Positions 16,479 to 25,547 of a stretch of DNA of 56,180 nt are shown piece by piece. The position numbers and the translations under genes are program-made. Every line of letters starts with the position of its first letter. The stretch's first letter is position 1. Below the pieces are notes generated by a model. The model did not search any database. It worked only from the letters and a program-made list of their open reading frames with translations, and was not told the origin of the DNA. The DNA comes from CAZMVY01 sp964617875 (GTDB lineage Bacteria > Planctomycetota > Phycisphaerae > UBA1845 > PWPN01): positions 1 through 56,180 of the forward strand of contig CAZUAI010000030.1 in NCBI GenBank assembly GCA_964617875.1, written 5' to 3'.

Positions 16479-17411
16479 ATGAGCGATACCGCCCCCTCTG
16501 CGATGCCGCACCCGACGCCGGGCAGGGTCTGGCCCTGGGGCGTCCTCGCCCTCGTCTTGTTCGGCGGCGCCTATGCGCTGACCTGCCGCGAGATCTTCGA
16601 AGACTGGGTGTTCACCCCCTCCGCGTTCAACTACTACTCGCACGGCCCCCTGGTGCTCCTGGTGGCGGCCGTCTTCGTCTACACGCGAGGGCGCGGCCGG
16701 ACCTTTCCGGTCCACGGCGGCGAGTGGGCGACGGCCCTCGGGCTGGTGATCCTCCTGGGCAGCCTGGCCTTCCACGTCGTGTGCAGCTACGCCGAGGTGC
16801 GATTCGCCTCCGGGTTCTCGATCATCTCGGCGCTGGCCGGCTGGGTCCTGTGGATCTGGGGCTGGCCGGGGTTGAGGCGCTTCTGGTTCCCGGTCTTCGT
16901 GCTGGTCTTCGCCGTTCCCCTGCCGGAGGTCGCCATCGCGACGATCTCCGCCGACCTCAAGTTCTTTGCGGCGAACAAGGCCGTCGCGCTCACGAACGCG
17001 CTGGGCGTGCCGGCGGTGCAGCCGTTCGGCCGCGGGAGCTTCGTCCACCTGGCCGGCGACAAGGAGGTCGTCGTCGGCGACGTGTGCAGCGGGCTGCGGT
17101 CGCTGATCTCCCTGTTGTTCTTCGGGGCGGTGTACGTGTACATCTGCCGGGCACGCGGATGGCGGCGGGCACTGCTCTTCCTGTCCGTCTTTCCGATCGC
17201 GATCGTGTCCAACATCATTCGGATCGCCGCCACGCTGATCGTCACCGACATGACCACCGTTGCGTTCGGCACGGGCCCGTTCCACGAGTGGATGGGCCTC
17301 GGGCTGTTCGTCGTCGCCTTTGTGCTGATGTTCGGGCTGGAGCGGCTGCTGCTGTGGGGCCGGCGGGCAGGCCCGTCGGCGTCGCCGGCGGCATCGGGGG
17401 GACCCTCGTGA
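16479..17411 (+). CDS. exosortase
   Basis: A 310-residue polytopic membrane cysteine transpeptidase that recognises PEP-CTERM tails. About eight hydrophobic segments are visible. The three family catalytic residues are present: C203 in GDVCSGLRSL, R248 in SNIIRIAA and H269 in FHEWMG. FNYYSHGPLVLL near residue 45 is also characteristic. It should cleave the PEP-CTERM motif of exported proteins and transfer them to a surface acceptor; one substrate candidate is encoded at 40447-41604. ATG 16479 has AAAGG 6 bases upstream. Its stop overlaps the start of the EpsI-like gene (TGATG), so the two are coupled. Confidence 0.93.
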   Translation: MSDTAPSAMPHPTPGRVWPWGVLALVLFGGAYALTCREIFEDWVFTPSAFNYYSHGPLVLLVAAVFVYTRGRGRTFPVHGGEWATALGLVILLGSLAFHVVCSYAEVRFASGFSIISALAGWVLWIWGWPGLRRFWFPVFVLVFAVPLPEVAIATISADLKFFAANKAVALTNALGVPAVQPFGRGSFVHLAGDKEVVVGDVCSGLRSLISLLFFGAVYVYICRARGWRRALLFLSVFPIAIVSNIIRIAATLIVTDMTTVAFGTGPFHEWMGLGLFVVAFVLMFGLERLLLWGRRAGPSASPAASGGPS

Positions 17412-18088
17412 TGGCCGACGCGCTCGACAACCGCGGCCGGCTCCGGCGCAAGCTGATCGTCACCTGCGTCATGCTCGCCGTCACGGGCGGGCTGTCGCTG
17501 CTGGCGGCGACAACCGGCAGGAAGACGACCCAGGGGCACCGCGCCCAGAGCGCCATCCCCGTGCGCCTCCCGCCGGACAACCCCGTGTGGCTCGGGAGCG
17601 AGCAGCCCCTGGAGCCGAGGATCCTCGAGATCCTCAAGACGACGGACTGCCTCAACCGGGAGTACCGGAAGGCGAATCTCGGATTCCCTGTGTACCTGAC
17701 GATCGTCTACAGCGAGCGGAACCGCAAGGGCGTCCACCCGCCCAAGGTGTGTCTCCAGGGTACCGGCGAGCTGGCGTTGAAGGAGACGCCGGTGCGTTTG
17801 CCCGGTCTCGGCGGCGACGGCGGCGACCTGGAGGCTCTCGAGATGATCACCGAGCGGGGGATGTGGCGGACATACCACCTCTACTTCTACAAGTGCGGCC
17901 ACGTGTACACCCCCAGCTTCGTACGGCAGCAGCTCGTCATCTGGCTCAATGGCCTGACCAGCCGCGACGCGAGCGGGGCGCTGATACGCCTGTCGGCGCC
18001 GATCGTCGATAACGACGACGAGGGCACGCGCCAGGCCGTCCGCGAGGTGCTCGGGCTGGTGATGCCGTACATTCACAAGGGTCTATAG
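17411..18088 (+). CDS. exosortase-associated EpsI-like protein
   Basis: A 225-residue protein with one N-terminal membrane helix (LIVTCVMLAVTGGLSLLAA) and a soluble domain outside the cytoplasm. It resembles the EpsI family that accompanies exosortases: ILEILKTTDCLNREYRKA..VYLTIVYSERNRKGVHPPKVCLQGTGE, where the HPPxxCLxG block is the most characteristic piece, and YHLYFYKCGHVYT later. EpsI proteins are needed for exopolysaccharide export or for exosortase action, but the biochemistry is unknown. It is coupled to the exosortase gene by a one-base overlap. Confidence 0.87.
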   Translation: MADALDNRGRLRRKLIVTCVMLAVTGGLSLLAATTGRKTTQGHRAQSAIPVRLPPDNPVWLGSEQPLEPRILEILKTTDCLNREYRKANLGFPVYLTIVYSERNRKGVHPPKVCLQGTGELALKETPVRLPGLGGDGGDLEALEMITERGMWRTYHLYFYKCGHVYTPSFVRQQLVIWLNGLTSRDASGALIRLSAPIVDNDDEGTRQAVREVLGLVMPYIHKGL

Positions 18089-18140
18089 GCGCCGGCGTCT
18101 GCCGGATCTCGCCCGCTATTGCACATAACAACGCCGGGGT

Positions 18141-18854
18141 CTACCGACGTGTCGTCCGGCGGATGTGCCCCCAGAGCTTGAACAGCTCGACGAACGCCCG
18201 GGCGATCACCTTGAGGTTTGCGCCGGTCTGTGCGCCGGCCGTCCGGGGGTAATGGTGTACGCCGACCTGGCCGATGCGGTAGCCGAGCCGCGTGGCCTTG
18301 CCGAGCATCTCGGCGTCGATCAGCGCGCCCCTGGACCGCATCTCGATCTCGTCGATGAGGCGCCTGGGGTAGATCTTGAACGCGCAGTCAATGTCGCGCA
18401 GCCACATCCCGAGCAGGACATTGACGAGCACCGTCCAGCACCAGGCGTTGACCTTGCGCATCAGCGGGTCTTTCCGGTCGAGCCGGTAGGCCGAGACGAT
18501 GTCGTACCGCTCGAGCAGGGGGAAGAGCTTCGGGATCTCATTGAAGTCGAACTGGCCGTCCCCGTCGGTGTAAAAGATCCAGTCCTTGCGGGCCGCGCGG
18601 AATCCCGCCTGCAGCGCCCCGCCGTAGCCCTGGTTCGGGTTGTTGTGGACGGCGCGGACCTCCGGGTGTTCGGCGGCGAGCCGGTCGGCGATCTCGCCCG
18701 TCCGGTCGCGGCTGCCGTCGTTCACGATGATGACCTCGAACTCGACGCCGAGTTTCCGGCACGCCTCCAGCGCAGCCAGTGTCGTGCGCTCGACGTTTGC
18801 CTCCTCGTTGTAGCACGGGAAGAAGACCGACAGGCTCTTGACTTTCGCATCCAC
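18141..18854 (-). CDS. family 2 glycosyltransferase (dolichyl-P-mannose synthase-like)
   Basis: A 237-residue GT-A fold glycosyltransferase. SLSVFFPCYNEEANVE opens the nucleotide-binding half, FEVIIVNDGSRDRTGEIADRL carries the first Asp cluster, and FYTDGDGQFDFNEIPKL contains the metal-binding D-x-D. DCAFKIYPRR and the C-terminal amphipathic helix suggest membrane association without a full transmembrane domain. Such enzymes transfer a sugar from a nucleotide donor to polyprenyl phosphate or to a glycan. I prefer the GTG start at 18854, with GAGG 7 bases upstream; ATG 18875 would add seven residues. It converges with the exosortase-EpsI pair, consistent with a surface-glycan locus. Confidence 0.88.
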   Translation of the reverse strand: MDAKVKSLSVFFPCYNEEANVERTTLAALEACRKLGVEFEVIIVNDGSRDRTGEIADRLAAEHPEVRAVHNNPNQGYGGALQAGFRAARKDWIFYTDGDGQFDFNEIPKLFPLLERYDIVSAYRLDRKDPLMRKVNAWCWTVLVNVLLGMWLRDIDCAFKIYPRRLIDEIEMRSRGALIDAEMLGKATRLGYRIGQVGVHHYPRTAGAQTGANLKVIARAFVELFKLWGHIRRTTRR

Positions 18855-19004
18855 GGGCGGACCTCGCAAGGGCATCCATCGCGCCGCGCGCGACTGTACC
18901 CTCGCCGCCGCCCGCATGCAAGCACGAACCCCCCCCGGACAAACGACGGTTGGCGAGGTATCATGTCGGTCGGCCGTGTGGTCAATCTGACAAGGAGCAT
19001 CGAC

Positions 19005-21251
19005 ATGTGGACCGTGATCGCAATCGGGGTTGCCGCATGGGCGGCGGACTCCGGGGCGGCTGTGGATGGCGTCACTGTTCGGTTCGCGGACCGTATTGCG
19101 GCGCAGGGCGAGAGCCAGGCGCGGCTCCGGCAAGCCTACGAGCGGCTCGGTGCGCCGCCCATGGACGACCGGGAGTTTGTGCTGGCGGACGTGAGCTTCC
19201 AGCGCACGCGCCGCTTTACGGAGTACAGCGGCGATATCTCCGGGCGCATGCTCGGGGCCTTGAACGCGGCCGGGCCGCTGCTCGGAGAAGAATCGCCGAT
19301 GATTCCAACGCTCCTCGCCGCGTTCCCGAAGTACCAGAAGGCCGACGGCCACTTCGGCGCTGAGCAGGATCTGGCCCGGAGCGTTGACCAGGCCCGCGAC
19401 ATGCCGATCCTGTGGGGCAACGGGCGGCTGCTTCTGGCGATGGTCGAGCGGTATCGGAGCAACCCTGACGCCGGCCTCCTCGCGATGGCCAGGCGCCTCG
19501 GCGAGTACATGCTGTCCACGCGGCCGTACTACGGCAAGCGGGAGAACTTCGAGCGGGTCGGCGGGCAATACGCCTCCGGGTTCACGACATGCTACCCGTC
19601 GCTGATCGACGGCCTGGCCGCGCTCGGCGAGGTCACCGGCGACAAGCGGTTCCTCGACGAGGCCCGCTTCATCGCACGGCTCTCCCTGCTCGATACGGAG
19701 TTCACGAAACACCACAGCCACGGGCGGTTGACGGCGTATCGGGGCATGCTCGACATCGACCGGTTCGCGGGGACGACCGAGTTCCTCGAGGCCGTGCGAA
19801 AGGGCTGCCGCACGATCACGGAGGGGTTCATCCTGCCCACCGGCGGGATCACGGAGCAGTTTGACCGGACGGACGCCCACGACGAGGGCTGCACCGAGGG
19901 CGACTGGATCCGCGTAAACCTCCTGTTGTGGCAGGCGACGGGCGACCCCGCCTGCCTCGACGCCGCCGAGCACTGCCTGCGGAACCACCTGCTCGCCATG
20001 CAGTTCGCCAACGGCGGCTTCGGGCACCACGTCCTCCGCCCGATCCGCGACGGCGACGAAACGCACCCGGGCGGGGTCACCAACCGCGCCACGGAGGCCT
20101 ACTGGTGCTGCTCGATGCACGGAGCGCAGATCCTCGCCGACGTGGTGCGGTGGGGCGTGTTCGCCGACGGAGCGGAGCGGTTCGTCGTGACGTGGCTGGC
20201 CGAGGCCCGGGCGACCTGGACGGGCAAAGACCGCGAAATCACCGTGACGGCCGAGCGGGAGGAGCCGAACGTGTGGAACGTCCGGGCGCAATCGGCGAAA
20301 CCCGCCGAGGTCACGGTTCGCCTTCGCGTGCCGGGCTGGGCCGAGTCGATCTCCGTGAACGGCGAGACCCATCGCCCGAAGGCCGGCTGGGTGGATCTGC
20401 CGGTGAAGCTGTCGGGCGGGGCCCCGACCGCGTTGCTCGTGCACCTGCCGAACGCGGTCCGCACGACCGGCGTCTATGGCGGGCCGCCGCGGCCGGGCCG
20501 GGCGCTCCGCGTCTTCGCCGGGGCGGACCTGTACTGCCTGCCGGACGCCTACGTCGGCGAGGGGCTCGTCGCGCCGGGCACGGCTCCACGCATCGTTCCG
20601 CTGGCCAGGGAACCGGCCGGCGGCGAGATCCCGGTCGTCATCCTGGGTGACGGCGACAGGAAGCAGCGGGCGAAACTCGTGCGGATGTCGCACCGCCCGC
20701 CGGGCGGCTGCTCGTATCTGTTCGTGACGCCCCAGATCGAAGGAACCACGCCGGATGCGCTCGCCGCCGCCGCGACGCCAATGCCCGACCCCGGAACGCC
20801 GATCGAGCTGTGCTTCGCGTGCGACGGCGAGTTCGAGGTGTACCTCAACGGCACGCTCGTTCATCGCGGGAACGGGCTCGGCGATGCGCGGGTCGCGACC
20901 TACACCAGCCGGCCGTCAAATGTTCTGGCCATCAAGGTCCGCAGCACGGCGAAGCACCCGGCACTGATCGGCGTCATCCGCTCCGGGGATCGCTGCATTG
21001 CGGCAACGGCGACGACCTGGTCCGCCGTCCCGTGCCCGGCGAAGCCGCCGCACGACTGGCTGACCGATCCGACGAAGGGCAGCGGGCAGGCCGCCGGACT
21101 CGCCGACCACGGGAAGTTCGGCGCACCACCGTGGGGCCACATGCAGGGCGAGTTTGCCGGCACCGACGCCCGCTGGGTCTGGCCCGAGGCAACGGCGGAG
21201 CAGGCGAAAGGATGGTGGCTGCTCCGCTGCCGGTTCGACATCGCCCGGTAG
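19005..21251 (+). CDS. GH127-like glycosidase with C-terminal binding domain
   Basis: This 748-residue exported protein matches the beta-L-arabinofuranosidase-like GH127 family (former DUF1680): LLAMARRLGEYMLSTRPYYG, HSHGRLTAYRG, and the zinc/catalytic thiol set E294-G-C296 (DEGCTEGDWIR) and C368-C369 (EAYWCCSMHG). In the characterised Bifidobacterium enzyme the equivalent Glu and three Cys bind zinc and one Cys is the nucleophile. The C-terminal 150 residues have a beta domain with YLNGTLVHRGNGLG, like galactose-binding modules. A short hydrophobic N terminus (MWTVIAIGVAAWAADSGAA) looks like a signal peptide. ATG 19005 has AAGGAG 7 bases upstream. The substrate may differ from arabinofuranosides. 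Confidence 0.85.
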   Translation: MWTVIAIGVAAWAADSGAAVDGVTVRFADRIAAQGESQARLRQAYERLGAPPMDDREFVLADVSFQRTRRFTEYSGDISGRMLGALNAAGPLLGEESPMIPTLLAAFPKYQKADGHFGAEQDLARSVDQARDMPILWGNGRLLLAMVERYRSNPDAGLLAMARRLGEYMLSTRPYYGKRENFERVGGQYASGFTTCYPSLIDGLAALGEVTGDKRFLDEARFIARLSLLDTEFTKHHSHGRLTAYRGMLDIDRFAGTTEFLEAVRKGCRTITEGFILPTGGITEQFDRTDAHDEGCTEGDWIRVNLLLWQATGDPACLDAAEHCLRNHLLAMQFANGGFGHHVLRPIRDGDETHPGGVTNRATEAYWCCSMHGAQILADVVRWGVFADGAERFVVTWLAEARATWTGKDREITVTAEREEPNVWNVRAQSAKPAEVTVRLRVPGWAESISVNGETHRPKAGWVDLPVKLSGGAPTALLVHLPNAVRTTGVYGGPPRPGRALRVFAGADLYCLPDAYVGEGLVAPGTAPRIVPLAREPAGGEIPVVILGDGDRKQRAKLVRMSHRPPGGCSYLFVTPQIEGTTPDALAAAATPMPDPGTPIELCFACDGEFEVYLNGTLVHRGNGLGDARVATYTSRPSNVLAIKVRSTAKHPALIGVIRSGDRCIAATATTWSAVPCPAKPPHDWLTDPTKGSGQAAGLADHGKFGAPPWGHMQGEFAGTDARWVWPEATAEQAKGWWLLRCRFDIAR

Positions 21252-21413
21252 TGCTCCAGTACGGCCGGCCGTGGCTCCGTACCGCCCCCGGCGGCATGCG
21301 TTCGCGCCGTGTGGTGCGGGGTTCCGGCCTGCGTGCGGACAAGATGCCTGCACCAGAAACGGGCCGCCCGGTGGTTCTCGCGGCCGCGAGGGCGTGCCGG
21401 TAGAATCCCGGGA

Positions 21414-23882
21414 ATGGAGGTTTCCGACGACGCCCCGGCGACCGCGTTGCCCGCCCCTGGCGGCGGGCGCCGGACGGACTACGCCGGTCGTCCCATCGGG
21501 CCTCTGCGGCTGGCGCGGGCGATGACGATCAACATCATCGCCGGCGCCTGCATCATGGCGGCGATCGCCGTCCTCTGGCCCACGTCCCAGATCACGCAGA
21601 TCTTCCTCAGCGAGCAGCTCGGCGCCAGCAAGCTCCTGATCGGCCTGAACTTCGCCCTGTGTACGTTCGGCTCGGTCCTCGCCCTGCCGGGGGCGTGGGT
21701 CTTCAGCCGCATCCAGCGCCGCAAGGCGTGGTGGGTCGTGCTCGCCACGCTGAGCCGCACGCTGCTGTTCGCCCCGGCGGTCGTCGCGCTGCTGGCCGGA
21801 CGGGACGAGTGGCGCCTGCCGTTAATCTGGGCCGTGATCCTCGCCCTCGCGCTCGTCAACACCGGCCTCGTCTTCGCCTCGCCCGGCTGGTGGACGTGGA
21901 TGGCCGACCTGATCCCCGAGTCGATGCTGGGCTCGTTCTTCGGCCGGCGGTTCAAGTGGCTGCTGCTGGCGCAGTGCCTGGGCGGCCTGACGGCGGGCAT
22001 CATCGTCGGCCGGCCGGATACGCCGGGCGGCGTACGTCTCGCCTTCTTCGCCGTCTTCCTGGTCTCGGCGCTGCTGGGCGTGATTGATCCGCTGCTGTTC
22101 TCCTTCGTGCCCGAGCCCGTCCGGCCGCGCCCGCCGGCCCGGACGCTCCGGCAGGTCGCCCGCGAGTATCTCGAGCCGTTCCGCGACCGCGCGTTTCGCG
22201 GCGTGCTGCTCGGAGCCGGGGCCTATGGGTTCTACTTCTACCTGCCGAACATCTTCTTCTCGCTGTTCCTGCGCGGAGAAACCGAAAACGGCCTCCGCAT
22301 CGGAGGCCACGTCGCCGTCTGGGTCGTCGCCCTGCAGGCGGTCATGCTCGCCTTCTTCACGGCAATCGCGGCCAACCTCTGGGGCCTGCTCGCCGACCGC
22401 ATCGGCCACCGGATCGTCTGGATCCTGGGCTCCATGGCGTACTTCACCTACGCGGCCTACTTCTTCATCAACGAGACCAACTGCGCGTGGGTCGCGATCG
22501 CCCACGCCGTCGTCTTCGGCCTGCTCTACGGCGGCCAGCCCATGGCCCAGCAGAACATGGCCCTGTCGATGGCCCCGCCGGAACGGCGGGAGTTCTACAT
22601 GTCCGTCTTCCAGGCCATCGCGCAGGTCGGCGCCGGTCTCGCGCCCCTGTTCGGCGGATGGCTTGCCGACCACTACCGGGTGATCCCGTCGATCACGCTG
22701 CCGAGCGGCCAGCCGGCGTGCTACATCCACCTGCTGCTGGCGCTCTCGTTCGTCGGCATCCTGCTCACGCTGCCGATCATGATCCGCGTGCCGGACCCGC
22801 GCGGCGATGCCCTCCTGCCGTGGTTCGGCCGGCTTCTGTCGGGCGACCTGTGGCGCATGGCGCAGAACATCGCCGTGCTCGGCTCGACATCGAGCGTGCC
22901 GCGCCGCGTGCGGGCGCTGCGGCGGATCAGCCATCGCGACGGCAACGTGCTGCTGCCCGACATCCAGGCCGCGCTCGAGGACCCGGACATGGCGGTCCGC
23001 CGCGAGGCGCTGCTGGCGCTGGGCCGGCTGGGCACGCCCGAGGCGCTCGACCTGCTGCGGTGGTATCTCCATGAGCCCGACGCCATGATGCGGGCTCCCT
23101 CCGTCGAGGCCATCGCCCAGACCGGCATCCCCGACCGCGCGAGCCTGCTGACGCGGGCCCTGCGCGACCCCGACAGCCGCGTCCGCCGGGCCGCCGCCCA
23201 CGCCCTGGCGCAGGCCGGCGGCGCCGATGCCGCCTCGGCCCTGCGGGGCCTTCTCGCCGCCGAGCGGGACGGCGAGGTCCTCGTTTCGGCCGGGATCGCG
23301 CTGTCGAAGCTGAAGGAGTTCGGCGCGGTCCGCGAGATGCTCGAGCTGGCCCTTCGCTCCGCGAACACCACGGTCCGGGCACAGATGCTCGTGGCCCTGG
23401 CCGACCTCCTGAGCGACACCCCGGACTTCGGCTCGCTCTGGCGGCAGGACCGCCGGTGGCGCGGACGCGGCTTCGCCAGACTGGCGCACGAACTCCGCCG
23501 GCAGGCCCGCGCCCTGGCCCGCGCGGTCGCCCCGAACGGCCCCGGCTCGCGCGCGGACCGGCGCGAGCGAATCGCCGCCGTGGATGAAGGGGTGGACCGG
23601 CTTCTCGAGCTGGTCCAGGCCGAGCGCTGGCCCGAAGCCCTGTCGTCGGTGCGCGGCCTGGCGCAGTTGTTCCTTGCGTTGCGGTACGGCTATCGGGGCG
23701 ACGCCGAGAACGCCCTCGAGTTCGTGTCGGCCGTCGCGCCGGACCACGCCCAGCGCTACTGGCTCATCACATACGTCCAACACGCCAGCGAACGGCCGGC
23801 CGAAACGACGAGCGAGGCCCCGTGGGACGGCCTGACGCTGCTGGCCCTCCACGTCCTCGTGCACGACCAGGCGCCGGAGTAA
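21414..23882 (+). CDS. MFS transporter fused to HEAT repeats
   Basis: An 822-residue two-part protein. Residues about 40-490 are a major facilitator-type membrane domain of roughly 12 hydrophobic segments (INIIAGACIMAAIAVLWP; WKLLLLAQCLGG-like region; GGWLADHYRVI; HLLLALSFVGILLTLPIM). Residues about 510-680 are cytoplasmic HEAT/PBS-type repeats (LPDIQAALEDPDMAVRREALLALGRL; TRALRDPDSRVRRAAAHALAQAGG). The tail is helical. HEAT domains on MFS-type carriers occur in some bacteria and in ATP/ADP-translocase relatives. The substrate is unknown. ATG 21414 follows a TAGAAT box closely, so a short leader is possible. It converges with the MATE gene. Confidence 0.85.
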   Translation: MEVSDDAPATALPAPGGGRRTDYAGRPIGPLRLARAMTINIIAGACIMAAIAVLWPTSQITQIFLSEQLGASKLLIGLNFALCTFGSVLALPGAWVFSRIQRRKAWWVVLATLSRTLLFAPAVVALLAGRDEWRLPLIWAVILALALVNTGLVFASPGWWTWMADLIPESMLGSFFGRRFKWLLLAQCLGGLTAGIIVGRPDTPGGVRLAFFAVFLVSALLGVIDPLLFSFVPEPVRPRPPARTLRQVAREYLEPFRDRAFRGVLLGAGAYGFYFYLPNIFFSLFLRGETENGLRIGGHVAVWVVALQAVMLAFFTAIAANLWGLLADRIGHRIVWILGSMAYFTYAAYFFINETNCAWVAIAHAVVFGLLYGGQPMAQQNMALSMAPPERREFYMSVFQAIAQVGAGLAPLFGGWLADHYRVIPSITLPSGQPACYIHLLLALSFVGILLTLPIMIRVPDPRGDALLPWFGRLLSGDLWRMAQNIAVLGSTSSVPRRVRALRRISHRDGNVLLPDIQAALEDPDMAVRREALLALGRLGTPEALDLLRWYLHEPDAMMRAPSVEAIAQTGIPDRASLLTRALRDPDSRVRRAAAHALAQAGGADAASALRGLLAAERDGEVLVSAGIALSKLKEFGAVREMLELALRSANTTVRAQMLVALADLLSDTPDFGSLWRQDRRWRGRGFARLAHELRRQARALARAVAPNGPGSRADRRERIAAVDEGVDRLLELVQAERWPEALSSVRGLAQLFLALRYGYRGDAENALEFVSAVAPDHAQRYWLITYVQHASERPAETTSEAPWDGLTLLALHVLVHDQAPE

Positions 23883-24065
23883 CGCCTGTCATTGCACGCC
23901 GCAACGGCGGAAACGCCGGCCCGCCGGCAGGCAGGAGAACGCCACACCGACAGCGCTCTGCGAAGGCTCCGCCCTCAACCCGGCGATCGCGAGCAAGGAA
24001 CAGCGGGGAAGCGCTTCTCCGCAACCGCGATCCCACGGCGGCAAAGGACCGCTTGTCGTATGACT

Positions 24066-25547
24066 CTACACCCGCACGGCCTTCCAGCCGCCCTGGCGGA
24101 AGCGCCACGCCCCGAGCGTCGCGCGCACGCTCATGTCGGCGAACATGCCGATCCACGCGCCCGGCAGGCCCCAGTGCAGGATGTGGCCGCCGAGGTACGC
24201 CAGCGGCAGCCGGACCGCCGCCATGCCGACGACCGCGAACGCCAGCGGAAACCGCGTGTCGCCGGCGCCCCGCAGCGCGCCGGGGTAGACGATCATCAGG
24301 GCGCACGGGATCTGGAAAAGCGCCAGCCACCGAAACGCCGGCACGCCGATCTCGATCACGCGGGGGTCGGCGGCGAACAGGCCGTACAACTGCGGGGCGA
24401 GGGCGAAGTACACCACGCTCAGCACGGCGGCGATGGCGGCGGACTGCCGCGCGGCCAGATGGCCGCTCCGCTCCGCCCGGGTCGGATCGCGGGCGCCGAG
24501 CGACTGGCCGACCATCGTGGCCGCCGCCGTCGCCCAGGCGTACGCGGAGAGGTACGACAGGGCCTCGATGCGGATGCCGATGATGTGGGCCGCGTACGTG
24601 TCCGTCTGGAGGTCGCCGGTCGCCAGCCCGTTGATGATGCGGACGAACAGGAGCTGGCCGAGCCAGATCGTCAGGCCGTCGAGCCCGGCGGGGACGCCGA
24701 TCCGCAGGAGCCGGCGGGCGATGTCGCCCCGCGGCCGCATCTGACGGAACCGGATCCGCACTTCGCGATCGTCGCCCGTGCGTCGCCGCGGTCGTGCGAG
24801 CGTCGCCAGAACGACCAGGCCGCCGATGATCCGCGCGCACGCCGTGCCCGCGGCAATCCCCGTCACGCCCAACCGCGGCGACAGCCCGAGCAGGCCGAGC
24901 GACAGGACCGACGAGATGGCGATGTTGCAGGCGTTGACGAAAGCCATCGTCCACATCGGCGTCCGCGTGTCGCCGGCCCCGCGACGGCAGGCATTGCCGA
25001 CGTACATCACCCCGCCGAGGCAGTGACCGATCGTCTCGACGCGGATGAAGCGCGTGGCCATCGCGGCGGCCTCGCTGTGCAGCCCGAAGAGCGACGGCAC
25101 GATCGGCGCCGCCACGGAGACGACGACCGCCGCCGCCATCCCCATGCCCAGCCCGAGTCCCGTCGCCTGGGCCGCGAAGAGGTTCGCGTCCGCCGGCTTG
25201 CGCTCGCCGAAGGCGCGGGCGACGAGCGCGGTCGCGGCCGTTGCGACAAGCGTGAACAGGATCGCGATCAGCCAGCTGAAGTGGGCGGCCAGGCCCACGG
25301 CGACGGTCGCCTCCGGGCCGACGAAGCGGGCCAGGAACATGTCCCAGAAGCCGACGCACATGTTCAGCGCCTGCTCGCCGAGCACCGGGATCGCCAGCCA
25401 GAACATCGCCCGACCGACCCGGCCTGTGAGGATCGGCGACACCGGCGCACCTCCGGCCATGCCCGCATCCTCCGGCGAACCGCCGTCCGGAACGGAAGGC
25501 ATCGAGATGCCGGACGCCTCGGGGTCGTTCAGTCCAGATCCGCTCAT
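24066..25547 (-). CDS. MATE-family multidrug exporter
   Basis: A 493-residue membrane protein with 12 predicted helices in two homologous halves. Family marks are WLAIPVLGEQALNMCVGFWDMFLARFVG in the first half, the repeated RRGAGDTRTPMW and LRGAGDTRFPLA loops, and WATAAATMVGQSLGARDP. It should expel cationic compounds or metabolites against a Na+ or H+ gradient. The start ATG 25547 overlaps the rsmE stop by four bases (ATGA), so it is the last gene of the minus-strand run that begins upstream with rpmA and obg. Confidence 0.92.
   Translation of the reverse strand: MSGSGLNDPEASGISMPSVPDGGSPEDAGMAGGAPVSPILTGRVGRAMFWLAIPVLGEQALNMCVGFWDMFLARFVGPEATVAVGLAAHFSWLIAILFTLVATAATALVARAFGERKPADANLFAAQATGLGLGMGMAAAVVVSVAAPIVPSLFGLHSEAAAMATRFIRVETIGHCLGGVMYVGNACRRGAGDTRTPMWTMAFVNACNIAISSVLSLGLLGLSPRLGVTGIAAGTACARIIGGLVVLATLARPRRRTGDDREVRIRFRQMRPRGDIARRLLRIGVPAGLDGLTIWLGQLLFVRIINGLATGDLQTDTYAAHIIGIRIEALSYLSAYAWATAAATMVGQSLGARDPTRAERSGHLAARQSAAIAAVLSVVYFALAPQLYGLFAADPRVIEIGVPAFRWLALFQIPCALMIVYPGALRGAGDTRFPLAFAVVGMAAVRLPLAYLGGHILHWGLPGAWIGMFADMSVRATLGAWRFRQGGWKAVRV

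Noticed and set aside
18875..20864. Long minus-strand N-terminal extension of the glycosyltransferase
   Set aside because: It is antisense to the GH127-like gene and has no protein features. The family motif starts at SLSVFFPCYNEE, so the gene starts near 18854.
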